Notes under the pieces: model-generated
Told to the model about the DNA's origin: nothing
The model's input: the letters and a program-made list of their open reading frames with translations, nothing else
Database searches by the model: none
Made by a program: the position numbers and the translations under genes
Source of the DNA: Actinobacteria bacterium OV450
GTDB lineage: Bacteria > Actinomycetota > Actinomycetes > Streptomycetales > Streptomycetaceae
Direction of reading: 5' to 3'
Assembly: GCA_001298555.1 (NCBI GenBank)
Contig: LJCW01000033.1
Span: 62,001-126,000 of the forward strand
Length of the DNA stretch: 64,000 nt
In this document: piece by piece, positions 23,974-31,946 of the stretch
Numbering within the stretch: position 1 is the first letter of the stretch
How the letters are laid out: each line of letters begins with the position of its first letter

Positions 23974-24264
23974 ATGACGCGCACCGAACTCCCCGCACCC
24001 TTCGCCGCCCTCGCCGAGACCCTGGGGAGCGACCCGACCATCGAGCAGGCCCGCCTCCTCGGCGAGGCCCTCAACTCCGTGCCCGCCTTGCAGAAGTGGC
24101 TCCGGGAGCAGAGGCAGGCCACGTTCCGGGGCATCCTCGACGGCCCGATGACGAAGGAGGATCTGGCGCCGCACGTGGGCCTCACCCCGCAGCGCTGCGC
24201 GGACATCGCCAGTGGCCACCTGAACTCGGCTGCACTCGCACGCAAGGCTCGCAAGGCGGGCTGA
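23974..24264 (+). CDS. Small HTH-like regulator, candidate repressor of the family-1 regulon
   Basis: 96 aa on the opposite strand to its neighbours. The C-terminal half (MTKEDLAPHVGLTPQRCADIASGHL) has the spacing of a helix-turn-helix. Its own start overlaps a family-1 dyad, as expected of an autoregulated repressor, and it faces the copy-7 cassette. Leaderless start at 23974. A convergent hairpin ends it. No named family recognised. Confidence 0.6.
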   Translation: MTRTELPAPFAALAETLGSDPTIEQARLLGEALNSVPALQKWLREQRQATFRGILDGPMTKEDLAPHVGLTPQRCADIASGHLNSAALARKARKAG

Positions 24265-24323
24265 CGCAGGCTCACCGACACTCTCCGCCGGCGGCCTCCA
24301 GCCGTTGCGGACCCGGGCATGCG

Positions 24324-24359
24324 TGAGGGCCCCCGCCAGATCTCTGGCGGGGGCCCTCA
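24324..24359. terminator. Bidirectional terminator
   Basis: 16-bp perfect stem (24324-24339 with 24344-24359), loop ATCT, between two convergent genes. Confidence 0.8.
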
Positions 24360-24365
24360 AGCCGT

Positions 24366-24872
24366 TCAGCCTGCGGGTGTTGCCGGTCCCGCAACACCCG
24401 CCTCGACCGCCGCGTGCAGCTCCTCCGCGAACTCCGGGTCCTGGTGGGCGCCATGCTCCCGGACCCCGGTGACGTAGTGCCTCAGCAGCAGCGGGGCGTC
24501 CCCGTGCCCGTACTGTCCGGCCTCCGCCACGATGAACATCGTGTCGGCGAGCTCGGGAAGACCCCTCACCCGGTGGAACAGGACGGCGAGGCGGAGCAGC
24601 GCGCCCGGGTGATTGTGGTCGACGGCCTGGCCGAGCCACTGGCCCGCCGTCTCGCTCTCGCCGCGGCGGAGCGCCTTCGATCCCAGCTTGTAGAACGCGT
24701 TCGCGTCGCCCACGGCCTCCCGCCGTTCAGGCGACGCCGGGACGCCGGCCCAGTCGCCGCCGGGCCGGTCCCAGAAGTCCGGGGGGCCGGAGAGCCGGAC
24801 GAGGAGAGCGTTCAGCTGGTCGACGGCCGAGCGGGGCGCAGCGGCGCGCTCGGTGGGGTGTGGGGCGGTCAC
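24366..24872 (-). CDS. Sel1/TPR-like repeat protein
   Basis: 168 aa; GTG start at 24872 overlaps the upstream stop (GTGA). Repeated helix pairs with the Ala/Gly/Leu spacing of Sel1/TPR repeats (KLGSKALRRGESETAGQWL; HPGALLRLAVLFHRV). Likely a protein-protein adaptor. Convergent with the small regulator at 23974. Confidence 0.55.
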   Translation of the reverse strand: MTAPHPTERAAAPRSAVDQLNALLVRLSGPPDFWDRPGGDWAGVPASPERREAVGDANAFYKLGSKALRRGESETAGQWLGQAVDHNHPGALLRLAVLFHRVRGLPELADTMFIVAEAGQYGHGDAPLLLRHYVTGVREHGAHQDPEFAEELHAAVEAGVAGPATPAG

Positions 24873-25165
24873 TTCTTCCACCGGCGGTCGTCGGCGCCCC
24901 GCTCGGAAGCGGGGACGTCGGGGCCGGCCGTGGATGCGGTCGCGATCGAGTAGGCCACGGCTCCGGCGTGGTCGAGGCAGGCGTAGTGCTGGTTCTCCTC
25001 GGCCGAGTCGACGAAGTACAGCACCGCGGTGTTCGCGCACATGCCGCATGAGGGCGGGGCGTCGTCCGGGCCGCTGGTGCGGTCGACGAGGCCGAGGCGG
25101 CCCTCGCCGGTCCCGTATCCGCCGCTCATCCGCCGGGCCATCTCGAGGTCGTTCGGTCCGCTCAT
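24869..25165 (-). CDS. Small hypothetical protein
   Basis: 98 aa. A CGMC pair, a YACLDH segment and an acidic SAEEN stretch suggest a small metal-binding fold. It is coupled to the next gene by GTGA. No family recognised. Confidence 0.55.
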   Translation of the reverse strand: MSGPNDLEMARRMSGGYGTGEGRLGLVDRTSGPDDAPPSCGMCANTAVLYFVDSAEENQHYACLDHAGAVAYSIATASTAGPDVPASERGADDRRWKK

Positions 25166-25222
25166 GGGGGTGGGCTCCTCCGGTTCAGATCACTGTCAGG
25201 GTAGGGGGCCGGGTGGCCCGGG

Positions 25223-26395
25223 TCAGGCGGTATCGGCGAACAGGCCGAGCTGTTCGACGCTCGGGGGCGCGGCCGGGAGCGGAGGCACGTGAAGCGGTCG
25301 CGCCGGGGCCGTCTTGGGAAGTTCGGCCGGGGCGGTGGGCCGCTCGGCTTCGGCACGCAGGGCGGTGACGGTCTCGGGGTCCAGGCGGTGCTCGGCGATC
25401 TCCTCGGCGGTGGGCACCCAGCCGGCCGGGACCTTGCGACCGAGGCGATAGGTGATGCCCTGGACCTTTGCCCAGGCCCGCCAGAGACGATCGTCACGCT
25501 CCTCCCATGCGTGGGTCTCTTCGATCGCCGCGTACAGCGCCTCGGTCTCCGCCTTCCGCCGTCGCTCGTCCTCGGCGGCAGCGTGGTCGCGCAGGGCCGC
25601 GTGCCGGCCACCGATGAGCGGGCGGAGGGGTTCACGCTCCGCCTGGCGGTCTTTCTCGATCGGGGTGGGGCGGTAGACCCGCCACAGGAACAGGGCGTCG
25701 ACGCCGTCCCTGGTGATGCCCACTTGCCGGTGGCCTGGGATGTACGGCTCGGTGACTGCGATGAACCCGGCCTTGACGAGCGGGGCGAGGCGGGCGTCGT
25801 CGACGCGTGCTCCGGGCCAGCCGGGCCGGGGCCGGTCTCGCAGGATGCCGTCCTTGTCGTAGCTGAGCCCTGCCGTGCCCGCCATGGCGATGAGGTGGGC
25901 CTGCCGCTCGGACCAGCCGAGCGCATCAGCCCGCCTGCGGTTCAGCTGGCGCTCGCGGGCGGTCTCCAGGAAGCTCGCCGTCTTCGTCCCGGCCGGGGGC
26001 AGCTCGGCTTCCGGTGCGGGCGCGGGGGCAGGTTCCGGGCGGCCCTCGGGCGCGGGGGCTGCAGCCGGGGGCTCGGCCGGGGCCGAGGGCTCCTCGCGCA
26101 CCCGGGAACCGGTGTTGGCCACGCTGGCCTTCGGGCGGTCGCCACCGAAGTAGCGGACCGAGACCCGGAAGGCGAACCCGGCCTCGTCGGCCAGGTGCTC
26201 GATCTCGTCGGCGTGGGCAGCGATCGTCTCGTCCGCGTGGCGGGCGAGGACGAGGACGTAGGTCCCGGTCCGCTCACCGTTGCGGTACTCGCCTTCCACT
26301 CGGAAGTCGCAGCCGCGGCCCTGGGTGAGGCCGAGGCCGCGCAGGATCCGGGCGATGGCCACGGTCGGGGTCCGGGGTGGTGCGGTGGTGCCCAT
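25223..26395 (-). CDS. Hypothetical protein with Pro/Ala-rich linker
   Basis: 390 aa. AGGAGG lies just upstream of the ATG. Residues about 1-90 form a mixed fold (VEGEYRNGERTGTYVLVLARH). A Pro/Ala/Glu-rich linker (100-150) leads to a helical C-terminal domain with a winged-helix-like stretch (LVKAGFIAVTEPYIPGHRQV). Under its own family-1 promoter. Confidence 0.65.
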   Translation of the reverse strand: MGTTAPPRTPTVAIARILRGLGLTQGRGCDFRVEGEYRNGERTGTYVLVLARHADETIAAHADEIEHLADEAGFAFRVSVRYFGGDRPKASVANTGSRVREEPSAPAEPPAAAPAPEGRPEPAPAPAPEAELPPAGTKTASFLETARERQLNRRRADALGWSERQAHLIAMAGTAGLSYDKDGILRDRPRPGWPGARVDDARLAPLVKAGFIAVTEPYIPGHRQVGITRDGVDALFLWRVYRPTPIEKDRQAEREPLRPLIGGRHAALRDHAAAEDERRRKAETEALYAAIEETHAWEERDDRLWRAWAKVQGITYRLGRKVPAGWVPTAEEIAEHRLDPETVTALRAEAERPTAPAELPKTAPARPLHVPPLPAAPPSVEQLGLFADTA

Positions 26396-26423
26396 GGGGC
26401 CTCCTGTCGGTCACTGCATGGTC

Positions 26424-26469
26424 TAGTGGGTAGTCACTATGACTAACGCCGGGGACCCCGGAGGGTTCC
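26424..26469 (-). promoter_or_regulatory. Promoter-operator cassette, copy 8 (family 1)
   Basis: GGAACC, 15 bases, GCGTT, dyad at 26424-26439, ahead of the start at 26395. Confidence 0.65.
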
Positions 26470-26506
26470 GGGGTCCGGACATAAAAAGCGCAGGTCAGGC
26501 CGTGTC

Positions 26507-26544
26507 CGGACAGGCGGCCGGATGGATGTCCGGCCGCCTGTCCG
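26507..26544 (-). terminator. GC-rich hairpin
   Basis: 16-bp perfect stem (26507-26522 with 26529-26544), six-base loop, directly after the stop at 26547. Confidence 0.78.
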
Positions 26545-26546
26545 AC

Positions 26547-27476
26547 CTACTCCCGGCCGTCGTTCGCGCCGAGCTCGCGGAGCATGGGCCAGGCCGCCGC
26601 CGACGCGGCGGTGAAGGCCTCGCGGTAGGCGTCGGACTTGACGTCGAGGCCCCGGGTCGCTTCCCGGAACGTGGCGAGCGCCTCGGCCGCGTCGTCGGCC
26701 AGGTCGTTCAAGGCCTCGCGCCGGGCGAACTCCGGGCGCAGGTCGAGCCAGAACAGGGTGCTGTCCTGGGCCGGAACGCCCTCGAAGGACTCGCCGGCGA
26801 CCACGAACGCGTCGACGGTCTCGCTGTCGGCCATGTACCAGGACAGCGCCTTGGCCCACGCCTTCTCGGTGCTGTGGGCCTCCACGACGTAGGCGAGGGG
26901 GCCTTCGCCGGCGTGGCGGCCGGGGCCGGCGATGACCACGGTGAAGGGGCGGGCGCCCTGCCGGTAGTCGTACTCCACGTCGTACATCGGGGTGCGGGCG
27001 AACTCGGCCTCGATCCGCGGTACGGTTCCGCGCCCGGCGGCGTCCTCGCGGATCTCGGCGAGGCGGGCGAGCTGCTGGCTGATGCGCAGCCCGGTGAGCG
27101 GGGCCTCGGCCATCGGCCAGACGTTCCGCGCGAGTGCCGTGTACGCGGCCCCGGCGAGGACGGTGACGTCCCGGGAGTCGGCCAGGCCGAGCTGGCGGGC
27201 CTGGGCCTCCAGGTAGAGGCCGGAGATCGCGCCCCGGTCTCCGAGGGTCATCTCGTACGGCTTGAGCACCTTGTCGGGGCGGACCAGGCCGTACTTCACG
27301 GAGAGGACCAGGACGGTGCCGCCGTCGGCGGTGAGGGCCTCGGCCGCCGCCCGGCAGGCCTGGAAGTACCCGCCGACGTAGAGCTCGCCGGCCGGGGCGG
27401 GCCGGGCCAGCTTCTTCGCTGCGCATCCGCTGATTACGACGATGCGCTCGGCGGCGGGGACCGTGATGCGGTTCAT
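26547..27476 (-). CDS. DUF6884-like protein
   Basis: 309 aa. Residues about 12-95 follow the DUF6884/YaaA-like pattern: VVISGCAAKK, a Y-x-G-x-YF segment and VLVLSVKYGLVRPDKVLKPYEM. The C-terminal 170 residues are a separate mixed domain. Phage DUF6884 proteins have no firm function; nucleic-acid or nucleotide-sugar roles are suggested by relatives. Single-gene unit ended by a strong hairpin. Confidence 0.62.
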   Translation of the reverse strand: MNRITVPAAERIVVISGCAAKKLARPAPAGELYVGGYFQACRAAAEALTADGGTVLVLSVKYGLVRPDKVLKPYEMTLGDRGAISGLYLEAQARQLGLADSRDVTVLAGAAYTALARNVWPMAEAPLTGLRISQQLARLAEIREDAAGRGTVPRIEAEFARTPMYDVEYDYRQGARPFTVVIAGPGRHAGEGPLAYVVEAHSTEKAWAKALSWYMADSETVDAFVVAGESFEGVPAQDSTLFWLDLRPEFARREALNDLADDAAEALATFREATRGLDVKSDAYREAFTAASAAAWPMLRELGANDGRE

Positions 27477-27522
27477 GTGGGCGTCCTTTCTATCCGGACG
27501 GTTGTCCGGGATGGCCGGGCGC

Positions 27523-27546
27523 CTGACCGGACGGATATCCGGTCAG
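27523..27546 (-). terminator. Hairpin
   Basis: 9-bp perfect stem (27523-27531 with 27538-27546) after the stop at 27573. Confidence 0.5.
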
Positions 27547-27572
27547 ACGCCCTCTGGCGGTGTCCGTGCAGG

Positions 27573-28067
27573 TCAGTGGTTGTCCGGGCTGTCCGGGCTC
27601 CGGTTGTCGCGCTGTCCGGGCATGCCCGCGTCGGTCACGGCCTGGCGGCAGGCGGCGCAGGAGGCGTTCCCGCCGTTCCGGTGCTTGTCGGCCGCATGGT
27701 CCGCGCCCCGCTGGGCGCAGGCGCCGCACTCGACGCCCTCGTTCTCGGTGCGGTTCCAGCAGTCCTCGTTCAGGCAGGCGAGCGGGCAGCGGGGGGCGGT
27801 GCACCGGCCGTGGACGAGGTAACCGGCGCATCCTCTGGCGAGGCAGGCCGCGCCGGGCTCTTCGCCGTCCACCTGGAACAGGTCGGGGTCGTCGTCCGTC
27901 AGCTGGAGGTCGACGATCCGGTGGCCGTCCCTGCTGACGACCTCCACCTCCAGCTGCTCACCGCCGGCCCGGGCGAGGAGGGCGCGGGCGGCCACCTCGT
28001 CGGAGGCCTCGACCGTGACGAGGACCGTCGCGGCGGACAGGAACTGGAACGTGCGGGTTGCGCTCAT
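27573..28067 (-). CDS. Cysteine-rich hypothetical protein
   Basis: 164 aa. Twelve cysteines, mostly in the C-terminal two thirds (CLARGC, CTAPRC, CLNEDC, CGAC, CAAC), suggest several zinc sites. The N-terminal 60 residues look like a small alpha/beta domain. No family recognised. Confidence 0.65.
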   Translation of the reverse strand: MSATRTFQFLSAATVLVTVEASDEVAARALLARAGGEQLEVEVVSRDGHRIVDLQLTDDDPDLFQVDGEEPGAACLARGCAGYLVHGRCTAPRCPLACLNEDCWNRTENEGVECGACAQRGADHAADKHRNGGNASCAACRQAVTDAGMPGQRDNRSPDSPDNH

Positions 28068-28093
28068 GCTGGGCTCCGGGGGGGGGGGCGGGC

Positions 28094-28115
28094 GGCGGGC
28101 CCGGGCGGGCCCGCC
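28094..28115 (-). terminator. GC-rich hairpin
   Basis: 9-bp perfect stem (28094-28102 with 28107-28115), loop GGGC, after the stop at 28129. Confidence 0.6.
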
Positions 28116-28128
28116 GAGGTGGGGTGGG

Positions 28129-28821
28129 TCAGGCGGTGGCGGCGGAGGAGTCGAGGCCGGCGACGAACTCGGCGGCGATGGCCGCGCGGTGCTGGGCGGC
28201 CTTCCTGCGGGCCTCGTCGCGGTCTCCGGTGTGGGTGCTGAAGCCGCACTCGCACAGGGCGGCGCTGCCGCTGCTGTAGACCATCCCGGCGCGGCGGCCG
28301 GGCTTGTTCAGCCCGGCGGTCGCCAGGCCGAGGTCGGCGGGGTGCGACCATCCGGCCGGTTCGGTGGTGTGGGTCCGGTGCGCGCGGGCGAGGAGCGCGA
28401 GCCGGGTGACGAGGGTCAGGCGGACCTGGCCGTCGTCGTCGGTGACGAGGCCCCGGGCCCTGAGGCGGGCGGTCGCTCCCTGGGGGATGCGCCAGATCCC
28501 GCAGAGGATCACGCGCTCCTGGTGGTCGCCGAGCCCGTACCGCGCCTCACTGCTGACGATCAGGTCGAGGTCTCGCACGGTGGTGTCCGTGAGGGCGTTC
28601 CCGGCGGGCAGCTGGGGGGCGAGCCTGATCTCCCGGGGGTGCTCGACGACCTGCTCGCCGCGGAGCTGCCGGTACGTCCAGGTGATTACCGCTCCGCCGT
28701 CGGCGGTGGCCTCGATGGTGCAGTCGCGGCGGGCGGCCCGGCGGAGGATCAGCAGGGCGTGGGCCTCGCTCGCGATGCCCTCGGTGGTGCCTCCCGCGTG
28801 GCTGATGGTCTCTCGGAACAT
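28129..28821 (-). CDS. Hypothetical protein
   Basis: 230 aa; start at 28821 chosen for AAGGA six bases upstream (an ATG at 28836 has no such site). Central winged-helix-like region (GIWRIPQGATARLRARGLV). C-terminal CECGFSTHTGDRDEA motif resembles short zinc-containing tails in actinophage proteins. No family recognised. Confidence 0.65.
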   Translation of the reverse strand: MFRETISHAGGTTEGIASEAHALLILRRAARRDCTIEATADGGAVITWTYRQLRGEQVVEHPREIRLAPQLPAGNALTDTTVRDLDLIVSSEARYGLGDHQERVILCGIWRIPQGATARLRARGLVTDDDGQVRLTLVTRLALLARAHRTHTTEPAGWSHPADLGLATAGLNKPGRRAGMVYSSGSAALCECGFSTHTGDRDEARRKAAQHRAAIAAEFVAGLDSSAATA

Positions 28822-28864
28822 GGCGAGTCCTTCCATGGCGCTGGTCAGGGGAGGGTGAGCGCGG

Positions 28865-29206
28865 TCAGGCCGCGAGGATGTGCGCGGCGACCCGGTGGAA
28901 GCAGGGGTGGAGGGCCTTGAGGCCGGCCGGGCACGAGCAGGCCTGGCGGGCGGTGAGGTAGAAGGCGGTGCCGTCGCTGCTGACGGTCTTGAAGACCCGG
29001 TGGCCGCGGATGGGGACGATGCCGCCGTCCTCGATGAGCTCGCGGGCGGCTTCCACGCGTTCGGGCTTGAAGCCCTGGAGTTCGCGGGTGGTCTTGCGCA
29101 CCGCGCGCCTGCACTTGGGGCCGAGGCCGTCCGCCGAGGGCCGCTTGAGGACCCGTCGGCACTTGATGCACCGGAGGGGGTGGGTCTGGGTCTCCGTTGC
29201 ATCCAT
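28865..29206 (-). CDS. DUF6011-like zinc protein with C-terminal SWIM-type finger
   Basis: 113 aa from ATG 29206 (GAGG upstream). Residues about 10-32 have CIKCRRVLKRPS...GPKC, a DUF6011-like zinc motif. The C-terminus (YLTARQACSCPAG, then HPCFHRVAAHIL) has the CxCx(n)CxH spacing of SWIM fingers. Probably nucleic-acid or protein binding. A family-2 operator lies upstream. Confidence 0.68.
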   Translation of the reverse strand: MDATETQTHPLRCIKCRRVLKRPSADGLGPKCRRAVRKTTRELQGFKPERVEAARELIEDGGIVPIRGHRVFKTVSSDGTAFYLTARQACSCPAGLKALHPCFHRVAAHILAA

Positions 29207-29248
29207 GGGGGCCTCGCTTGGGGTGGTGGGTGGTGGTTGGTACACCTA

Positions 29249-29296
29249 CATCATTTCCGTAATCGACTTTGGATAACCCGTTTTCCAAAATTGATT
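29249..29296 (-). promoter_or_regulatory. Operator/promoter family 2, copy b
   Basis: Imperfect 12-bp arms (29261-29272 and 29285-29296), 12-base spacer, followed on the minus strand by GGAAATGATGTAGGTGT. Confidence 0.62.
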
Positions 29297-29377
29297 AGGC
29301 AAAGAGTCGGCAAAGGGTGTTTCACCTGCGCGGACACCGTCCGAGCCCCGCGTCCGGGCGGCGTCCGGACAGCGCGA

Positions 29378-29407
29378 AGCCCCGCCCTCCGTCGGGAGAG
29401 CGGGGCT
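29378..29407 (-). terminator. GC-rich hairpin
   Basis: 13-bp stem with one mismatch (29378-29390 with 29395-29407), downstream of the gene ending at 29433. Confidence 0.58.
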
Positions 29408-29432
29408 CGGGTCCGGTGCCGGCCGGGGCGGG

Positions 29433-29942
29433 TCAGTCGGTGCGGAGCGCCCGGAGCAGGTCCGCCACGGTCTCGACCGTCTCCCCGAAGAGGGTGAGCG
29501 CGACCCGGCCGTGCTCCTGGTGGACGCAGCCGCGCAGCTCCCCGTCGAGGAAGCAGACGTCCTGCTCGAACCCGTCAGCGAGGCTGGCGGCCGTCGGCCA
29601 CGGCTCGGCCTCGCAGTCGCACTCCTCGTCGTGCGGGCAGTCGCTGCGGTTCTGGAACCACGCGCTGATCCGCTCGTACTTGGCCGGTTCGAGGACGTTG
29701 AAGGACAGGTACGCCTCGTCGCCGAAGGAGCCGGCGAGGATGTGCGCGCTGACGCCGGGGGCGGCCATCGCGCACCAGGAGCGGATGCCTCCGCCGGGGC
29801 CGTACGGCTTGGTGATGGTGCCGCTGCCGCCGTTGGCCTGGATCAGGTAGGCGGCGGCGGCGTGGGCGGCGGCGCTGGCCGCGGTGCGGGCGCTTTCGCG
29901 GGCCGCCCTGTAGGTGGAGGCGGCGGGCGAGGTGTCGGTCAT
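29433..29942 (-). CDS. Hypothetical protein
   Basis: 169 aa. An Ala-rich N-terminal helix precedes a mixed domain with a CPHDEECDCEAE acidic-cysteine stretch (about 105-116). No family recognised. RBS GGAG upstream. Confidence 0.62.
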   Translation of the reverse strand: MTDTSPAASTYRAARESARTAASAAAHAAAAYLIQANGGSGTITKPYGPGGGIRSWCAMAAPGVSAHILAGSFGDEAYLSFNVLEPAKYERISAWFQNRSDCPHDEECDCEAEPWPTAASLADGFEQDVCFLDGELRGCVHQEHGRVALTLFGETVETVADLLRALRTD

Positions 29943-29977
29943 GACGGTCTCCGGGCTGGTCGGGGTGGTACCGGTGG

Positions 29978-30002
29978 GGCGGCCCGGGTGGGCCGGGCCG
30001 CC
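29978..30002 (-). terminator. GC-rich hairpin
   Basis: 10-bp perfect stem (29978-29987 with 29993-30002), five-base loop, just after the stop at 30011. Confidence 0.6.
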
Positions 30003-30010
30003 GGGGGCTG

Positions 30011-30475
30011 CTACTTGCAGGTGTCGTGCCGGTCGCAGTTGCAGCGGCCGCAGGCCGCGCACATGAGGTCGGCGGTCAGGCCGCACGCGCCGCAGCCGAA
30101 GTTCTCGTCGAGGTCGGCGTCGTCGAGGGCGCCGGTGAGGTCGATCAGCGCGTCCTTGTCGAAGCGTGGGAGCGGTCGGCACGTGCCGTCGCAGTACGCG
30201 GTCTCTCCCAGGCCGACGTAGAGGCTCTCGTGGCCCTCGCAGGCCGGGCGGGGCTCGACGCGGATGGTGGCCTCGGCGACGGCGAGGAGGGCGGTGCCGT
30301 CGATGTCGGCGCTGGAGCGGGCCGCGCCGACGCGGGTGATCATGTCGCGGTCGTCGGTGACCTCCTCACCCTGGGCGCGGGCCACGCCGTAGACGAGGGT
30401 GCGCAGGTCGCCGCCGGTGGCGCAGCCGTACGTGCGGTCCTCGATGGCGGGGTGCGTGATGGTGACCTGGTACAT
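30011..30475 (-). CDS. Cysteine-rich hypothetical protein
   Basis: 154 aa. The C-terminal 35 residues hold a CGACG...CAACGRCNCDRHDTC cluster consistent with a binuclear zinc site. The N-terminal part is a mixed fold. No family recognised. Confidence 0.65.
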   Translation of the reverse strand: MYQVTITHPAIEDRTYGCATGGDLRTLVYGVARAQGEEVTDDRDMITRVGAARSSADIDGTALLAVAEATIRVEPRPACEGHESLYVGLGETAYCDGTCRPLPRFDKDALIDLTGALDDADLDENFGCGACGLTADLMCAACGRCNCDRHDTCK

Positions 30476-30511
30476 GCGGTGCTCCTTCTGCTCTGCTGCT
30501 GGGCTGGCGGG

Positions 30512-31210
30512 TCAGGCGGTGGCGGGGCCGGCGTACGGCCGGGTGGCCAGGTGGGTGTGGTCTGCGGCGGGCGGGACGTCGCGGAGGGGGAGGCCGAGGG
30601 CGCGGGCCTCGCGCTCGGCGATGAGCACGCTGTCGAGGTAGGAGCCGCCCGCGTAGTCGCGGGCGGGCCTCGGCAGGTGAGGGAGGGAGCCGCTGCTCTT
30701 GGTGATCGCGACCGCGTAGGCGACGACGACGAACCCGACGACGTCCTCGGAGGGGACGACGATCACGTCCTCGTCGGCGATCTCGTCGCGGTTGGCGGCT
30801 TCGCGGACCGCCGCGGTGCTGTCGAAGTGGTGGACGCGGATCAGGTCCTGCGGGGCCTCCGCCGGTCCGTCCCGCAGGGCGGTGGCGGCGTGCTCGCAGG
30901 CGGTGCAGAGGATGGAGACGCGGGCCGCCAGTTCGTCGCTCAGCCAGCGGGTGACCTCCTGGCCGCACTGGGTGGTCGAGCCCTCGGGGTTCGCGAAGTG
31001 CGGGTCGAGGTCGTCAGCGCCGTGGGTGAGGACGAGGCCGGCCTGCTGGCCGAGCTGGAGGATCTCCGCGTTGCGGTCGCCGGGATCGGTCAGGGCGGCG
31101 AAGGCGCGTGCGGCCTGGGTGAGTTGGGAGCCGGCCGAGGAGAAGGACGGCGGGCACGGCGGGGAGGCCAGCAGGGACTGGGGGAAGGAGAGGGCCGGGT
31201 GGTCGCGCAT
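30512..31210 (-). CDS. Hypothetical protein under the family-2 operator
   Basis: 232 aa. A CTACEHAA segment lies in the middle, and the C-terminal half has a strand-rich stretch (DEDVIVVPSEDVVGFVVVAYAV). No family recognised. First gene after the family-2 inverted repeat at 31264-31299. Confidence 0.62.
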   Translation of the reverse strand: MRDHPALSFPQSLLASPPCPPSFSSAGSQLTQAARAFAALTDPGDRNAEILQLGQQAGLVLTHGADDLDPHFANPEGSTTQCGQEVTRWLSDELAARVSILCTACEHAATALRDGPAEAPQDLIRVHHFDSTAAVREAANRDEIADEDVIVVPSEDVVGFVVVAYAVAITKSSGSLPHLPRPARDYAGGSYLDSVLIAEREARALGLPLRDVPPAADHTHLATRPYAGPATA

Positions 31211-31251
31211 GGCGGGGCCTTCCTGGTGGGGTGGTGAAGTGGTGACACCTT

Positions 31252-31299
31252 CATCATTTCCTGAATCAATTCAGGTAAACCATGTAACCAAAATAGATT
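31252..31299 (-). promoter_or_regulatory. Operator/promoter family 2, copy c
   Basis: Arms at 31264-31275 and 31288-31299, 12-base spacer, followed on the minus strand by GGAAATGATGAAGGTGT. It lies between the minus gene at 31210 and the divergent small regulator at 31358. Confidence 0.62.
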
Positions 31300-31357
31300 C
31301 AGGAAAACTGGGTCCTGGAGCGCGTTTGCCGTAACCGACTTGTGGAACACTCGGAGC

Positions 31358-31615
31358 ATGAGCCGAACCGGACCCCGCAACCTGCACGCCGACTACGAGC
31401 CCAGCGAGAAGCTGCGGGCCGCGATCGCCGCATGGGAGGAGGCCGTTCAGAAGGAGGAAGAGCTCCGCCATGCCGCGCGCAAGGCGATCGCCGACGAGCT
31501 CCTCGAGGCCCGCATCTCCCACGGCGTGATGTCGCAGCACGTCCCGTGGACCGAGGCGACCGTCACCGGCATCGCCAAGGAGTACAAGGTCCCCGGCCTG
31601 CGCCAGCGCACGTAG
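31358..31615 (+). CDS. Small HTH-like regulator, candidate for the family-2 operator
   Basis: 85 aa, opposite strand to its neighbours. A charged helix is followed by ARISHGVMSQHVPWTEATVTGIAKEYKV, which reads as a helix-turn-helix. AACACT lies six bases before the ATG, so the message is probably leaderless, like the regulator at 23974. It is divergent from a family-2 operator. Ended by a strong bidirectional hairpin. Confidence 0.58.
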   Translation: MSRTGPRNLHADYEPSEKLRAAIAAWEEAVQKEEELRHAARKAIADELLEARISHGVMSQHVPWTEATVTGIAKEYKVPGLRQRT

Positions 31616-31622
31616 CGCGTGC

Positions 31623-31662
31623 CACGAAGGGCCCCGACTACCTTGAGTCGGGGCCCTTCGTG
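31623..31662. terminator. Bidirectional terminator
   Basis: 17-bp perfect stem (31623-31639 with 31646-31662), six-base loop, between convergent genes. The stop of the minus gene lies at the edge of its stem. Confidence 0.82.
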
Positions 31663-31946
31663 CTGGCCGGGGCTTGCCCGGTGCCCGCGCAGTCGGGGCA
31701 GGGCCGCCAGTGGCAGGGCGTCTTGCCGTACCCCCGGCAAGTGGCGCACCGGGGGCGCTGATTCATATGGGCGACCCGTAGCTGCTCCACCCCCCTGCGG
31801 ACGAGGGCGGCCCAGGCCAGGGGCTCGTCGGTGGCAGCCGCAGGCTGCGCTGGCTGGTTGCGCCAGCCGGCCGCCTCCAGGCGCCGGTGGACCTCTTGTA
31901 CGGCTTGGGTCTCGGCGGCCCGGCACACGCACTGCCGCTCGCTCAT
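31638..31946 (-). CDS. Small zinc-finger protein
   Basis: 102 aa. A DnaJ-type CxxCxGxG pair (CATCRGYGKTPC, then CPDCAGTG) near residues 72-98. The helical N-terminus has a CVC motif. Last gene of a three-gene coupled run (ATGA overlap at 31943-31946). Confidence 0.65.
   Translation of the reverse strand: MSERQCVCRAAETQAVQEVHRRLEAAGWRNQPAQPAAATDEPLAWAALVRRGVEQLRVAHMNQRPRCATCRGYGKTPCHWRPCPDCAGTGQAPASTKGPDSR

Noticed and set aside
9386..26469. Reading the repeated cassettes as a CRISPR array
   Set aside because: Copies are one to several kilobases apart at gene starts, with no regular spacers and no cas genes.
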